From NCBI GenBank assembly GCA_035559995.1, contig DATMAM010000012.1, positions 124,001-188,000 on the forward strand: a DNA stretch of 64,000 nucleotides, given 5' to 3'. Below the pieces are notes generated by a model. That model was not told the DNA's origin. It saw only the letters and a program-made list of their open reading frames with translations, and searched no databases. How positions within the stretch are numbered: position 1 is the stretch's first letter; each line of letters begins with the position of its first letter. The translations under genes were made by a program, and so were the position numbers. The stretch is from DATMAM01 sp035559995. Lineage in GTDB: Bacteria > Desulfobacterota > Binatia > UBA9968. Below are positions 42,023 through 50,681 of the stretch, piece after piece.

Positions 42023-42520
42023 ATGAAAGTCAAGGCACAAGTACTTTTTACGCTCGTCGTACTCGTTTTCTTTATCGTGTTTGTCTACCTGGCGAAAGAC
42101 TGGCGGCTGCAAGCGCGCCTTTATCCCTGGACCATTGGAATTCCGATGATCTTCTTAGCGGCGCTGTACATCGTGCGCGAGCTGACGGGCAAGTACGAGA
42201 AGCGCCAGTCTCAGGAAACGGGCAATACCCCGGTTGACTTTCAGTTCAGCAAAGGGGTGGACTTGGAGACGGCCCGGCGAAGAACTTTCAATATCTTTGG
42301 GTGGATATTCGGATTCTTTGTCGGAATTTGGCTCATCGGCTTCGCCTACATGGTGCCCCTCTTTGTTTTTCTCTACCTTAAAGTCCAGGCCCGCGAGAGC
42401 TGGCCGCTTTCGATCGCTTTGACCGGAGGTGCCTGGCTTATGTTTTGGGCTCTGTTCACTCATCTTTTGAAATTGCCCTTTCCGGACGGTCAGGTGTTGG
42501 TATGGTTGGGCTTGAACTGA
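42023..42520 (+). CDS. tctB: TctB-family small membrane subunit of a tripartite tricarboxylate transporter
   Basis: TctB is the small, poorly conserved four-helix subunit of TTT transporters. The 165-residue product has four hydrophobic segments (FTLVVLVFFIVFVYLA, WTIGIPMIFLAALYIV, FGFFVGIWLIGFAYMVPLF and ALTGGAWLMFWALF) and a cytoplasmic loop of about 45 residues between the second and third. The family motif around YPWTIGIP is clear. I place the start at ATG 42023, 6 nt after GAGG; ATG 42017 or GTG 41966 are alternatives. It heads the operon, with the first SBP 179 bp downstream and TctA at the far end. Confidence 0.85.
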   Translation: MKVKAQVLFTLVVLVFFIVFVYLAKDWRLQARLYPWTIGIPMIFLAALYIVRELTGKYEKRQSQETGNTPVDFQFSKGVDLETARRRTFNIFGWIFGFFVGIWLIGFAYMVPLFVFLYLKVQARESWPLSIALTGGAWLMFWALFTHLLKLPFPDGQVLVWLGLN

Positions 42521-42699
42521 AATTGGTGAGGACGTTGCAGAACCGCTCTCGTTTTTCTAGCTTTTCGGAAAGGACCCGTCGGTTTAGTCGTCTAACGTTA
42601 GCGGCACAGCAAAGCCTGCAAGCACGGTCTTTTGGACCAGGGCTTTCGGCCATGCCACAGTTCTGGCAAAGAGCAAAGTTTCAGACACGGAGGGTTGCT

Positions 42700-43746
42700 A
42701 TGCTTCGAAGAGTCGTTCTCCCAGTGATTTTCACAAGTTTTCTCTTCCTGTTGATCTCGTTGGGAGAGACACAGGCGCAAACGGACTACTACAAGGGGAA
42801 GACGATTCGCATTGTCGTTGGCCTCAGCACGGGCGGGGGCTATGACCGGGCGGCGCGGCTGGTGGCGAGGCATATCGGGAAATACATTCCGGGGAAGCCC
42901 GAGGTCATTGTCCAAAATATGCCGGGGGCGGGATCCGTGACCGCCGCGAACTATGTCTATAACGTTGCCAAGTCGGACGCGCTCACGCTGCTCGCCCCGC
43001 ACAACAATCTCTACTTAAGCCAGCTTTCTGGCCAGAAAGAAGTGCAGTTCGATTTACGGGCCTTTTACTGGATCGGCTCGCTGGAAAAAGACGACATGTT
43101 GATATTTGCGCGCGCGGATTCGACCTTCCAGACAATCCGCGACGTTATCAAGGCAAAAGAGCCACCGCGGTGCGGCTCGACTGGGGTGGGAAGCTCCGAT
43201 TACGTCATGTCCAAGATTCTGGAAGAGACGATCGGCGCGAAGGTGAACCACGTCATCGGTTACCCGGGAAGCAGCGAGATCGCGATCGCTTTCGAGCGGG
43301 GCGAGGTGCAGTGCATGGGGCTGACGATCTCGACCTATTTCTCGCGCGAGCCATTTCTGACTTGGGCGAAAAAAGATTTCGTTCGCTTTCTTGCCCAGGG
43401 GGGGCGCAAGCGAAACGAGCGCATCCCGAATGCGCCGACCGTTTACGAGCTGATGAAGGAATACAAGACTCCGCCTACGAGCCAGCGCGTTGCCGAAGCG
43501 ATGCTGCTGGGCGGGGAATGGGCGCGCGCGTTGCTTGCGCCTCCGGGAGTTTCCGCCGAGCACGTCAAGATTCTCCGCGCCGCGTACGAGCAAGCGGTGA
43601 AAGACCCCGAGCTTATTGCCGAGGCGAAAAAGCTGAGGATTGAAGTCAATCCGAGCCGGGGCGAGGAGCTTCAGGCGGCGGCAAAGGAAGTCATGGAACA
43701 GCCGCCGGAGGTGATCGCGCAAATCAAAAAGCTCTTCGTCCAGTAG
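42700..43746 (+). CDS. TctC-like solute-binding protein 1
   Basis: This periplasmic receptor (348 residues) belongs to the Bug/TctC superfamily and delivers its ligand to TctAB. A signal peptide (about 1-27, ending ETQAQ) precedes YYKGKTIRIVVGLSTGGGYD, then YIPGKPEVIVQNMPGAGS and AANYVYNVAKSDALTL. Note Lys-Ser-Asp where the other copies have Lys-Pro-Asp. Cys158 and Cys205 form the pair shared by all six copies. The start ATG 42700 has GGAGGG upstream; the frame is open further 5' but not SBP-like. It is the most divergent copy and is separated from the other five by the MmgE/PrpD gene. Confidence 0.88.
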   Translation: MLRRVVLPVIFTSFLFLLISLGETQAQTDYYKGKTIRIVVGLSTGGGYDRAARLVARHIGKYIPGKPEVIVQNMPGAGSVTAANYVYNVAKSDALTLLAPHNNLYLSQLSGQKEVQFDLRAFYWIGSLEKDDMLIFARADSTFQTIRDVIKAKEPPRCGSTGVGSSDYVMSKILEETIGAKVNHVIGYPGSSEIAIAFERGEVQCMGLTISTYFSREPFLTWAKKDFVRFLAQGGRKRNERIPNAPTVYELMKEYKTPPTSQRVAEAMLLGGEWARALLAPPGVSAEHVKILRAAYEQAVKDPELIAEAKKLRIEVNPSRGEELQAAAKEVMEQPPEVIAQIKKLFVQ

Positions 43747-43818
43747 CCCCGGCGCGGCGCGAGCCGCCGGCGCGCGGAAAGCCATCGTGATCGAAAGGCG
43801 TGCACCTGACCCAAGCCT

Positions 43819-45174
43819 ATGGCCGTAACGGAGAGGATCGCCGAGTTCGTCGTAGCGACACGCTGCGACACAGTTCCACGAGAGGCCTTGGCGGTGGCGA
43901 AAACCGCCTTCCTCGACTGCCTGGGGGTGGCGCTCGCAGGCAGCAAAGAAGACTCGGCCAAGATCTGCGGCGCGATCGCACGCCTGGAGAGCGGCGCCGA
44001 GCAAGCCGCCGTGCTCGGGCAGGGATTCAAGTCGTCGGCCCTTCACGCCGCGTTCGCAAACGGCACGGCCGCTCATGCGCTCGACTACGATCACAGCTTC
44101 GCGCTGATGGGGCAGCCGACGGCGCCCATTATTCCGGCCGTGATGTCGCTGGGAGATGCGTTGGGGGCAAGCGGCGCCGCGGCGCTCGAAGCGTACGTTT
44201 GCGGTTTCGAGGTCACCGGCAAGCTCGCGCTGGCGCTCAGAGAGTCAACTCAGGATTGGCACGCTCCGGGAACCCTGGGCTCTATCGGCGCCACCGCCGC
44301 GTGCGCCAAGCTCCTCGGGCTCGACGCGCGCAAGATCGCCTTGGCTCTTGGCATGGCCTCTTCCATGGCAAGCGGGGTGCCGGCCAATTTCGGGACCATG
44401 ACGAAGCCGCTTCACGTCGGGCTTGCGGCGCGAAACGGCGTTCTCGCCGCAGAGCTTGCTCAAGTCGGGTATACGGCGAACGCGCGCGCGCTGGAGGCCA
44501 AAGGCGGCTTCTTCGACACCTTCTATGCGGTTGAGCCGCAAGAGGACGGCCCGCTCGGAGAGCTGGGCTTTAAGTACGCCCTGGTTCATCCGGGAATCAA
44601 GATCAAGCCTTACCCGTGCGGCGGGCTCACGCACACCGCAATTGACGCGGTGCTCGACATGCGCGCGCGGCACGGCATTACCGGGAGCGCCGTGGAGTCG
44701 ATCGAGGTTCTCGTGCCCGAACATACGTACAAGCGCATTGCGTTCAAAGTTCCCGAGACCGGACTACAGGGGAAGTTCAGCATGGGCTATATCTTGGCGC
44801 GCGCTCTCATCGACGGCCGTGTCGGCCTGGAGGCCTTCACGGACGCCGCCGTGCGCGACCGAAAAGTACTGGAGCTGGCGGAAAAGGTCAGCATGGCGCG
44901 CGATCCGGCCATGGATTTCGGCGGCGACGGGAGCAGGCCGGCTAAAGTCACGATCCGCCTCAAGAACGGCGCGAGCTTCTCGCGGCACGTCGTTCATCCC
45001 AAAGGCAGCGCCGAATCGCCTCTTTCGGAACAGGAGCTTACGGCGAAGTTCGTCGAGTGCGCGCGCCGCGCGCTCGAGGAGCCGGCGATCGGGCAGGTCA
45101 TCGAGTCCGTCAAGCGATTTGAAACGTTGGGCGACATTCGGCCTCTGTGCGAGTTTCTGATCGGCGAAAGATAG
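43819..45174 (+). CDS. MmgE/PrpD-family dehydratase/decarboxylase
   Basis: This 451-residue cytoplasmic enzyme belongs to the family of 2-methylcitrate dehydratase (PrpD), cis-aconitate decarboxylase and iminodisuccinate epimerase. Key blocks are present: NGTAAHALDYDHSF (acidic active-site loop), GSIGATAACAKLLGLD, TKPLHVGLAARNGVLAA and IKPYPCGGLTHTAID, which carries the catalytic His/Lys region. The start is ATG 43819. It lies inside the TTT operon, 72 bp after SBP1 and 22 bp before SBP2, implying that the imported compound is a citrate-like or other substrate of this enzyme. No other methylcitrate-cycle gene is nearby, so propionate metabolism is unlikely. Confidence 0.9.
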   Translation: MAVTERIAEFVVATRCDTVPREALAVAKTAFLDCLGVALAGSKEDSAKICGAIARLESGAEQAAVLGQGFKSSALHAAFANGTAAHALDYDHSFALMGQPTAPIIPAVMSLGDALGASGAAALEAYVCGFEVTGKLALALRESTQDWHAPGTLGSIGATAACAKLLGLDARKIALALGMASSMASGVPANFGTMTKPLHVGLAARNGVLAAELAQVGYTANARALEAKGGFFDTFYAVEPQEDGPLGELGFKYALVHPGIKIKPYPCGGLTHTAIDAVLDMRARHGITGSAVESIEVLVPEHTYKRIAFKVPETGLQGKFSMGYILARALIDGRVGLEAFTDAAVRDRKVLELAEKVSMARDPAMDFGGDGSRPAKVTIRLKNGASFSRHVVHPKGSAESPLSEQELTAKFVECARRALEEPAIGQVIESVKRFETLGDIRPLCEFLIGER

Positions 45175-45196
45175 CCGCGATCTCAAGGAGGAATCT

Positions 45197-46225
45197 ATGA
45201 AAAAGTCCCTTCTCGCGTTTTTCCTGGCGTGCATGGTGAGCGGCAGCGCGTACGGGCAGGCTCCGTTTTATCAAGGAAAGACGATCACGGTCATCGTCGG
45301 CACGAAAGCCGGCGACGTTTACGACCTCTACGCCCGACTCATGGGAGAATATTTGTCGAAATACATTCCCGGCAATCCGAATTTCGTGGCGCAAAACGTA
45401 CCGGGAGCGGCGTCGCTGATCGCGGCAAATCAGGTCTACAACGTCGCGAAGCCCGACGGCCTGACGATCGGCGCGATTTTTCCCGCCCTCTACTTCGATC
45501 AGTTGTTAAAGAGGAGTGAAGTCAAATTCGACTGGTCAAAGTTTTTGTGGATCGGGAGCACCGTCAGATCGAATCACCTGATGTATATGCGGGCCGATGC
45601 GCCGTACAAATCGCTCGACGATGTGCGTGCCGCTTCCACGCCTCCCAAATGCGGCGCGACCGGCACGACATCGACGGCTTATTACGTACCCAAGCTGCTG
45701 GAGGAAACGATCGGCACGAAGTTTGAGATCGTCCTCGGTTACCAGGCGGGACAGGACATCGATCTGGCGGTTGAGCGGGGAGAAGTGGTGTGCCGCGCAT
45801 TTACCATCACCGCCTTTTTCGCGCGCGAGCCTTTCATCACCTGGCGGAAAAACAATTTCGTGCGCGTCGTGGTGCAAACTGGCGTGAAGCGCGATGAGCG
45901 GTTAAAAGACACTCCGACGATTTACGAGTATATGGACAAGTACAAAACTCCCGAAGCCGGACGCCGTCTGGCGAAGGTCATCCTGGCCGCCGGTGACTTC
46001 GGCAGACCGCTGGTTTTTCCTCCGGGAGTTCCGGCCGACAGAGTCAAGATTTTGCGCGACGCGTTTGACAGGGCGGTTAAAGACCCAGCGCTGCTGGCGG
46101 AAGCGGAGAAACGAAGGCTCGAGATTGATCCCACCGGCGCCGCGGAATTGGAAGCTTTGGCGAAGGAAGTGATCGCGACACCGCCCGATACCGTCCAGCG
46201 AATGGCGAAGATGTTGGGAAAGTAG
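45197..46225 (+). CDS. TctC-like solute-binding protein 2
   Basis: This is a 342-residue Bug/TctC-like receptor. A signal peptide (about 1-21, ending SGSAYGQA) precedes FYQGKTITVIVGTKAGDVYD, YIPGNPNFVAQNVPGAAS (one Gly of the usual MPGAGS changed to Ala) and NQVYNVAKPDGLTIG. Cys152 (PPKCGATG) and Cys199 (VERGEVVCRAF) make the shared pair, 47 residues apart. ATG 45197 has a strong AAGGAGGAA site. It starts 22 bp after the MmgE/PrpD gene, so both are translated from one message. Confidence 0.9.
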   Translation: MKKSLLAFFLACMVSGSAYGQAPFYQGKTITVIVGTKAGDVYDLYARLMGEYLSKYIPGNPNFVAQNVPGAASLIAANQVYNVAKPDGLTIGAIFPALYFDQLLKRSEVKFDWSKFLWIGSTVRSNHLMYMRADAPYKSLDDVRAASTPPKCGATGTTSTAYYVPKLLEETIGTKFEIVLGYQAGQDIDLAVERGEVVCRAFTITAFFAREPFITWRKNNFVRVVVQTGVKRDERLKDTPTIYEYMDKYKTPEAGRRLAKVILAAGDFGRPLVFPPGVPADRVKILRDAFDRAVKDPALLAEAEKRRLEIDPTGAAELEALAKEVIATPPDTVQRMAKMLGK

Positions 46226-46308
46226 GGGCGTGTTCGTGATCGTGGTTCGTGTTCGTGAAGCTCACGACCGGAGCGAAGTGCAATCGGCGTAGCCCCAGCA
46301 GATTTGGG

Positions 46309-47343
46309 ATGACGAGGATCTTGATCGCAGCGGTTTTCGCCATCGTGAGCTTGGGGGCGGCTTTTGCCCACGCGCAGCCGTTCTACCAGGGAAAGACAAT
46401 TCGGGTTATCGTGGGCTATCTCGCCGGAGACAGCCACGATCAGATTGCGCGGGCTTACACGCGGCACATGGGGAAGCACATTCCCGGAAATCCGGATTTT
46501 GTCGTTCAGAACATGCCCGGCGCCGGCTCGATGATCGCGGCCAACCACATCTACAACTTGACCAAGCCCGACGGGCTCACCTTGGGCTCGATCGCGCCGG
46601 GGCTTTACTACGCGCAGCTCACCGGCCGCAAGGAGGTGCAGTTCGATTGGGCCAAGTTCACCTGGATAGGATCGCCGGAGAGCAATGGTCACTTATTGTT
46701 CATGCGCGCCGACGCTCCGTACAAGACGCTCGATGATGTTCGCAACGCCAAAGAACCGCCGAAATGTTCGGCGACCGGGGTCGGCACGAGCGGCCACGAC
46801 GTGCCGAAGTTGTTGGAGGAGACGCTCGGGCTCAAGTTCAACGTCATCACCGGCTATCCGGGAGGCGGCGAGCAGGACCTCGCGCTCGAGCGCGGCGAGG
46901 TGCAATGCCGGGCCATCACGATTGCGGCTTTCTTCAGCCGCGAGCCTTTTCTCACGTGGTACAAAAAAGGCTTCGTCCGCGTCATGATCCAGACGGCGCG
47001 CCAGCGCAACCCGAAGATCGCCGATGTGCCGACGATTTTCGAGCTGATGGAGCGACACAAAACGCCCGAGGTCAAGCGCCGGCAGGCGACGGTTTACCTG
47101 GGCGCGGGCGGGTTCGGCTCGTGGCCGATCGTTTCCACCCCGGGCGTTCCCGCGGAGCGCGTGAAGATTCTGCGCGACGCTTACGCGAAAACGCTGCGCG
47201 ATCCGGATTTTGTGGAGGAGGCGAAAAAAAGAGGCTGGGAACTGAAGCCTGTAAGCGGCGAAGACCTGCAGGCGCTCGCCAGGGAAGTTGTCGAGCAACC
47301 TCCCGAGGTCGTCGAGTGGCTGAAGAAGTTACTGGCCAAGTGA
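46309..47343 (+). CDS. TctC-like solute-binding protein 3
   Basis: This is a 344-residue Bug/TctC-like receptor with a signal peptide (ending AAFAHAQ) and the block HIPGNPDFVVQNMPGAGS. Cys153 and Cys200 form the shared pair. It is closest to copy 6: both read TGxGTSGHxVPKLLEE and GGGEQDLALERGEVQCRA, and they share 41 identical bases (46864-46904 here). I choose ATG 46309 (MTRILIAAV), which begins the signal peptide; 20 upstream codons from 46249 are open but unlike the family. The preceding 83 bp contain GTTCGTG repeats and no clear ribosome binding site. Confidence 0.89.
   Translation: MTRILIAAVFAIVSLGAAFAHAQPFYQGKTIRVIVGYLAGDSHDQIARAYTRHMGKHIPGNPDFVVQNMPGAGSMIAANHIYNLTKPDGLTLGSIAPGLYYAQLTGRKEVQFDWAKFTWIGSPESNGHLLFMRADAPYKTLDDVRNAKEPPKCSATGVGTSGHDVPKLLEETLGLKFNVITGYPGGGEQDLALERGEVQCRAITIAAFFSREPFLTWYKKGFVRVMIQTARQRNPKIADVPTIFELMERHKTPEVKRRQATVYLGAGGFGSWPIVSTPGVPAERVKILRDAYAKTLRDPDFVEEAKKRGWELKPVSGEDLQALAREVVEQPPEVVEWLKKLLAK
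46864..46904 (+). repeat. 41 bp exact repeat, copy A (in SBP 3)
   Basis: These 41 bases, coding for the GGEQDLALERGEVQ region, are identical to 50104-50144 in SBP 6, including all synonymous positions, although the two genes otherwise differ at many sites. Confidence 0.85.
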
Positions 47344-47406
47344 AGCGGTGCCTCCCGCGGCCACGGCGACGTTTGTCGCGCTCGAGCGCCAGAAAGGACA
47401 TCGGTT

Positions 47407-48450
47407 ATGGGGCGCGTCATTTTTCGCGTGGTTCTGCTGTCCGGCTTGACCTTTCTTCCTCTCTGTTACGCACACGCAAGCACCCACGAATTCTTCAAGG
47501 GCAAGACGGTCAGACTCTTGGTCGGCACCTCGGCGGGCGGCGCGATGGACGACTGGGCGCGTTTTGTCGCGCCGCATCTCGGGAAACACATTCCCGGGAG
47601 TCCCGATATCGTGGTGCAGAACATGCCCGGTGCCGGAACCGTAATTGCCGCAAACCATATTTACAACGTCGCCAAACCCGATGGCTTGACGCTCGGTCTG
47701 GTGAATCCCGGCATTTACATCGATCAGCTCCTGGGTGCTAAAGAAGTCAAATTCGACTGGCCGAAGTTCTCGTTTGTCGGCTCCCCCGAGCGTGTCGATC
47801 AGGTGTTGTTTATCCGCACGGATTTTCCCGCCAAAACTCTGGAGGAGATGCGCCGCGCCGCGGAGCCGCCTCGCTGCGGTGCCACGGGGCGATCCGGCCT
47901 TGCGTATTTTTTGCCGAAGCTCGTGGAAGAGGCGCTCGGGATAAAGGTGCAGATGGTGGTGGGTTACGGCGGCGGCGGGGACATGAACCTGGCGATGGAA
48001 AAAGGCGAGCTTCATTGCCGCGCGGGGACGGTATCGGCCTACGTGGGTCGCGAGCCCACGCGCACGTGGATCAAGACAGGCTTTGTGCGCGCTCTGGTGC
48101 AGAGCGGCGCCCGGCGTTTTTCCAAGCTACCCGACGTGCCAACTTTCTATGAGTTGATGGAGGCTCACAAGACGCCGGAGGCGACCAGGCGCGTGGCGAA
48201 AGTGTTGCTCTCGTCGGGCGATTTCGGCCGGCCGTTTATCGCGCCTCCGGCTGTTTCCGCGGAGCGGCTTAAACTCTTGCGCGAGGCTTTTTCGAAAGCG
48301 TTAAATGATCCGGAGCTACTGGCGGCGGCGAAAAAAAGGGACTGGGACATCGATCCGACAAGCGGTGAGGAATTGGAGGCGATCGCGAAAGACGTCATGC
48401 AGCAACCGCCGGAGGTCATCGAGCGGGCGCGAAAATTGTTGGCAAACTAA
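47407..48450 (+). CDS. TctC-like solute-binding protein 4
   Basis: This is a 347-residue Bug/TctC-like receptor with signal peptide (about 1-25, ending LCYAHAS). The family blocks are FFKGKTVRLLVGTSAGGAMD, HIPGSPDIVVQNMPGAGT and NHIYNVAKPDGLTLG. Cys157 (PPRCGATG) and Cys204 (MEKGELHCRAG) are the shared pair. The binding-cleft region differs from the other copies: RSGLAYFLPKLVEEALG and an EKGELHC in place of ERGEV, so a different ligand is likely. The start is ATG 47407, 63 bp after SBP 3, in a gap with a short GCGAC/GTCGC hairpin. Confidence 0.89.
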   Translation: MGRVIFRVVLLSGLTFLPLCYAHASTHEFFKGKTVRLLVGTSAGGAMDDWARFVAPHLGKHIPGSPDIVVQNMPGAGTVIAANHIYNVAKPDGLTLGLVNPGIYIDQLLGAKEVKFDWPKFSFVGSPERVDQVLFIRTDFPAKTLEEMRRAAEPPRCGATGRSGLAYFLPKLVEEALGIKVQMVVGYGGGGDMNLAMEKGELHCRAGTVSAYVGREPTRTWIKTGFVRALVQSGARRFSKLPDVPTFYELMEAHKTPEATRRVAKVLLSSGDFGRPFIAPPAVSAERLKLLREAFSKALNDPELLAAAKKRDWDIDPTSGEELEAIAKDVMQQPPEVIERARKLLAN

Positions 48451-48502
48451 TGACGGGCCGTGGCTGGCGCGATCGCGCCGCGCCTGACGGCGAGGGGGTC
48501 CG

Positions 48503-49534
48503 ATGAAAAGGTTATTTTTTGCTCTTGTCGTTGTGGTGGGATTGTCTGCGCCTGTAAGCGCGCAAAGTCCCGTTTACCAGGGCAAGACCATAACTGTTGT
48601 TGTGGGATTTACCCCGGGCGGTTTCTTTGATCGGTGGGCGCGGCTGCTCGCGCGCCACTGGCCGAAGCACATCCCGGGCAGCCCCGAGTTCGTCGTGCAG
48701 AACATGCCGGGCGCCGGCTCCCTGGTCGCCGCCAACTACGTCTATTCAGTCGCCAAGCCCGACGGACTAACCCTCGGTATGCCCGCTCCCGGAATCTATC
48801 TCGATCAGCTTGTCGGCCGCCAAGAGGTCAAATTCGACGTGCGCAAGTTTGTCTGGGTCGGATCGCCGGTGCAGGAGCCCATTCTGCTCTATATGCGCGA
48901 AGACGCGCCGTACAAGTCGATCGGCGATGTTCGCCATGCCAAGCAGCCGCCGAAATGCGGTTCGACGGGAACGTCGAGCTCCGATTACATTCTCGCGCGC
49001 CTCTTGGAAGAGACGCTCCCGCCGTTAAAGATCCAGACCGTGTTGGGCTACCAGGGAGGCTCCGAGATCGACCTCGGCGTCGAAAGGGGGGAGGTCGTGT
49101 GCCGGGGGATGACGGCGTCTCCGTTCTTCGGGCGCGAGCCGTTTCTTTCGTGGCGAAAAAAGAATTTCGTTCGCGTGCTGCTCTATACCGGAAAGCAGCG
49201 CCATCCGCAGGCTCCCGACACGCCGACGATTTACGAGATCTTCGAAAAAGAGAATGTCCCGGAATCCGGCAGGCGCGTCGCCGCGGTCATTTTGGCGACC
49301 GAGCAGTTCGGGCGGCCGATCGTAGCTCCTCCCGCGACCCCTCCCGAGATGGTGAAGCTTTTGCGCGCGGGTTTTAACAGCGCGATGAAGGACCCGGCGC
49401 TTCTCGATGAAGCAAAAAAAGGCAACATGGACGTCGATCCCACCACCGGAGAAGACTTGCAGCAGCTTGCGCAGACCATCCTGGACCAGCCGCCCGAGGT
49501 TCTCGCGCGGGTGAAAAAAGTTTTGGGAAAATAA
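48503..49534 (+). CDS. TctC-like solute-binding protein 5
   Basis: This is a 343-residue Bug/TctC-like receptor with a signal peptide (ending SAPVSAQS). Blocks are VYQGKTITVVVGFTPGGFFD, which is the copy closest to classical Bug proteins (FxPGG), HIPGSPEFVVQNMPGAGS and NYVYSVAKPDGLTLG. Cys152 and Cys200 form the shared pair but are 48 rather than 47 apart, because one residue is inserted at LPPLK. It starts at ATG 48503 with GAGGGGG upstream, 52 bp after SBP 4; a 14 bp palindrome (48466-48479) sits in that gap. Confidence 0.9.
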   Translation: MKRLFFALVVVVGLSAPVSAQSPVYQGKTITVVVGFTPGGFFDRWARLLARHWPKHIPGSPEFVVQNMPGAGSLVAANYVYSVAKPDGLTLGMPAPGIYLDQLVGRQEVKFDVRKFVWVGSPVQEPILLYMREDAPYKSIGDVRHAKQPPKCGSTGTSSSDYILARLLEETLPPLKIQTVLGYQGGSEIDLGVERGEVVCRGMTASPFFGREPFLSWRKKNFVRVLLYTGKQRHPQAPDTPTIYEIFEKENVPESGRRVAAVILATEQFGRPIVAPPATPPEMVKLLRAGFNSAMKDPALLDEAKKGNMDVDPTTGEDLQQLAQTILDQPPEVLARVKKVLGK

Positions 49535-49551
49535 AAAGGGAGGCGCGTGTC

Positions 49552-50580
49552 ATGGCAAGACTTGCCGCCGTCTTTTGCGGTTTGCTTCTGTGGAGCCCGT
49601 GCGCGTGGGGTCAAGCGCCCTTCTATCAAGGGAAGACGATCACGATCGTGGTCGGCTATCTCGTGGGCGACGGCTACGACAACTGGACGCGACTCGTCGC
49701 GGCGCATATCGTCAAGCATATACCCGGCAACCCGAACATTATCGTGCAGAACATGCCGGGGGCCGGATCCATGATTGCCGCCAACTATGTTTACAACGTC
49801 GCCAAGCCCGACGGCCTGACGCTCGGCTCAATCGGCCCTTCGTTGTATCTCGATCAGGTCACGGGGAAAAAAGAGGCCCAGTTCGACTGGGCGAAATTTA
49901 CCTGGATCGGCTCGACGGAGAAAACGCCCTGGCTGCTCTACATGCGCGCGGATACTCCCTACAAATCGATCGAGGATGTCCGCAAAGCGAAGGAGCCGCC
50001 CAAGTGTTCGAGCACGGGGACTGGAACCAGCGGGCATTTTGTGCCGAAACTTCTTGAAGAGGCGGTCGGGGCGAAATTTACTCTCGTGAGCGGCTACAAG
50101 GGCGGCGGCGAGCAGGACCTCGCGCTCGAGCGCGGCGAGGTGCAGTGCCGCGCGCTGAGCATCCCGACCTTTTTTTCGCGCGAGCCGTTCGGCACGTGGC
50201 GCAAGACAAATCTGGTGCGCCTGCTGCTCCAGACGGGGCGCAGCCGCGACCCGAGAGCGCCGGACGTGCCGACGATCCACGAGCTGATGGAACAGTACAG
50301 GACTCCGGAAGCGACGCGCAGGATTGTGGTCGCCGTACTCGCCTCCGGCGACCTGGGCCGGCCGCTGGTCGGGCCGCCCGGCATTCCCAATGAGCGGGTC
50401 AAGATTCTGCGCGAGGCGTTCATGAAAACGATGAAGGACCCCGCGTTTGTCGACGACGCCAGGAAGAAAAAGCTCGAGCCGGACCCGGTCGGCGGCGAGG
50501 AACTGGAACAGATGGCGAGAGAAGCCGTTTCGCAGCCGCCGGAGATCGTCGAGCGAATGAAAAAGATCCTCGGCCGGTAG
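49552..50580 (+). CDS. TctC-like solute-binding protein 6
   Basis: This is a 342-residue Bug/TctC-like receptor, beginning 17 bp after SBP 5, with GGGAGG before ATG 49552. The signal peptide ends near PCAWGQA. Blocks are FYQGKTITIVVGYLVGDGYD, HIPGNPNIIVQNMPGAGS and NYVYNVAKPDGLTLG. Cys152 and Cys199 form the shared pair. It resembles SBP 3 throughout and shares 41 identical bases with it. It is the last receptor before TctA, the position where a single TctC gene might be expected in a simple TTT operon. Confidence 0.9.
   Translation: MARLAAVFCGLLLWSPCAWGQAPFYQGKTITIVVGYLVGDGYDNWTRLVAAHIVKHIPGNPNIIVQNMPGAGSMIAANYVYNVAKPDGLTLGSIGPSLYLDQVTGKKEAQFDWAKFTWIGSTEKTPWLLYMRADTPYKSIEDVRKAKEPPKCSSTGTGTSGHFVPKLLEEAVGAKFTLVSGYKGGGEQDLALERGEVQCRALSIPTFFSREPFGTWRKTNLVRLLLQTGRSRDPRAPDVPTIHELMEQYRTPEATRRIVVAVLASGDLGRPLVGPPGIPNERVKILREAFMKTMKDPAFVDDARKKKLEPDPVGGEELEQMAREAVSQPPEIVERMKKILGR
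50104..50144 (+). repeat. 41 bp exact repeat, copy B (in SBP 6)
   Basis: Identical to 46864-46904 in SBP 3 and in the same reading phase; consistent with duplication or gene conversion between the two receptor genes. Confidence 0.85.
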
Positions 50581-50585
50581 AATTG

Positions 50586-50614
50586 TTGACGCGCCTCGCG
50601 AAATGAGATATGGG
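50586..50614 (+). promoter_or_regulatory. possible internal promoter before tctA
   Basis: TTGACG (50586-50591) and TATGGG (50609-50614) are 17 nt apart in the 101 bp gap before tctA. The -10 match is poor; a weak internal promoter is possible. Confidence 0.28.
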
Positions 50615-50681
50615 GTGCAGCCTATCTTCAAGGGTCTGGGGCGAGAATTGAAAAGGCCGGATTTACTCAGGGGGTTAGACG

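Noticed and set aside
48466..48479. GGCGCGATCGCGCC palindrome between SBP4 and SBP5 as a terminator
   Set aside because: It has no loop and no T-run, and such GC palindromes arise easily at this base composition.
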